A stretch of DNA of 31,484 nucleotides from NCBI GenBank assembly GCA_038226175.1, contig JBBRQP010000031.1:1-31484 (forward strand), read 5' to 3'. Origin of the DNA: JBBRQP01 sp038226175 (GTDB lineage Bacteria > Cyanobacteriota > Cyanobacteriia > Gloeobacterales > Anthocerotibacteraceae). Shown piece after piece: positions 31,336 to 31,484 of this stretch. The position numbers and the translations under genes were made by a program. Under the pieces are notes generated by a model. That model worked only from the letters and a program-made list of their open reading frames with translations, was not told the DNA's origin and made no database searches. The first letter of the stretch is position 1. The number at the start of each line of letters is the position of its first letter.

Positions 31336-31484
31336 TATGACTAATATTCTTTCCGTTTAATTAGTAGGTCTTTGTTCTGGGCCACCAGTGGTAGAACAAG
31401 TATCTCTTGAGCAACTCGGTCTGCTTTGATAAACTACGACATCGTTGCTCTAATCGCTCTTCCACTTCTTCAATCGTCACCCAA
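31336..31484 (-). mobile_element. Second IS630-type copy, inverted relative to the first (right window edge)
   Basis: Only the 3' end of the element is inside the window. It reads inward on the minus strand. Bases 31361-31484 match 162-285 in reverse complement with 4 mismatches. The similarity ends near 31336, only about 20 bp upstream of the FG-GAP start codon, so this insertion could have replaced or supplied that gene's promoter. Confidence 0.8.
31361..31484 (-). CDS. IS630-family transposase, C-terminal 40 residues (5' truncated by window edge)
   Basis: The frame runs from the window end to TAA at 31363-31361 and encodes the same C-terminus as the left copy: VTIEEVEERLEQRCRSLSKQ and LLKRYLFYHWWPRTKT, ending in Y here and C in the left copy. 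The catalytic domain lies outside the window. The four base differences from the left copy show that they are separate insertions, or old duplicates, rather than one element read twice. Confidence 0.8.
   Translation of the reverse strand, partial: WVTIEEVEERLEQRCRSLSKQTELLKRYLFYHWWPRTKTY

Noticed and set aside
1..31484. Composite transposon made of the two inverted IS630 copies
   Set aside because: The interior contains housekeeping genes such as accD, msrA and a ribosome-assembly GTPase, the spacing of 31 kb is large, and the copies differ at 4 of 124 bases. Independent insertions are more likely.

Overview
The window looks like chromosomal DNA from a cyanobacterium; the genus cannot be fixed from the sequence. 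The evidence is gene content: a cyanophycinase-like gene, a TIGR03032-family gene, a BolA/CGFS-glutaredoxin pair, a zinc-finger AccD, and a long GH63-type glucosidase of a kind common in cyanobacteria. No rRNA, tRNA or CRISPR array was recognised. Both ends break inside near-identical copies of one IS630-type transposase (4 differences over 124 compared bases). The copies lie in opposite orientation, each reading inward, so the window probably corresponds to an assembly contig that stops at a repeated insertion sequence.

Layout. 1-830: end of the left IS630 copy, a frameshifted IS3-type OrfA remnant, and a small Cys/His protein. 615-2588 (minus): a coupled set of SPOR-like exported protein, TIGR03032 protein and the small protein. 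2855-4558 (plus): an ABC-F ATPase closed by a strong terminator. 4620-5182 (minus): BolA then Grx4, joined by an ATGA overlap. 5287-7543 (plus): an MFS exporter and cyanophycinase. 7553-9153 (minus): a two-gene polysaccharide-type ABC exporter. 9154-9780: a gene-free stretch with a 32-bp perfect palindrome. 9781-16309 (plus): a small membrane protein, MsrA, a MacA-like adaptor with two FtsX/MacB-type permeases and a separate ATPase, and an RbgA/YlqF-type GTPase. 16368-16715 (minus): an ArsR-family regulator.

17024-22851 (minus) is the most coherent accessory unit: GH63-type glucosidase, aquaporin, GMC flavoprotein and glucose 1-dehydrogenase-like SDR, with overlaps of 4 and 11 bp and a 17-bp gap. 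It suggests glucose is released from a glucoside and oxidised by one or two routes while water crosses the membrane, possibly for compatible-solute turnover. Divergent from it, 22987-26193 (plus) encodes a VIT1-type Fe/Mn transporter and a P3-type (MgtA-like) P-type ATPase, 6 bp apart. Between the divergent units lies an inverted repeat with an extra half-site.

26190-28310 (minus) is an oligopeptidase B-type peptidase with a twin-arginine signal. 28518-29877 (plus) carries a fasciclin-domain protein and accD. 29878-30283 has no convincing gene but holds an 11-bp stem structure. 30284-31315 (minus) is a secreted protein of four tandem FG-GAP repeats, immediately followed by the right IS630 copy.
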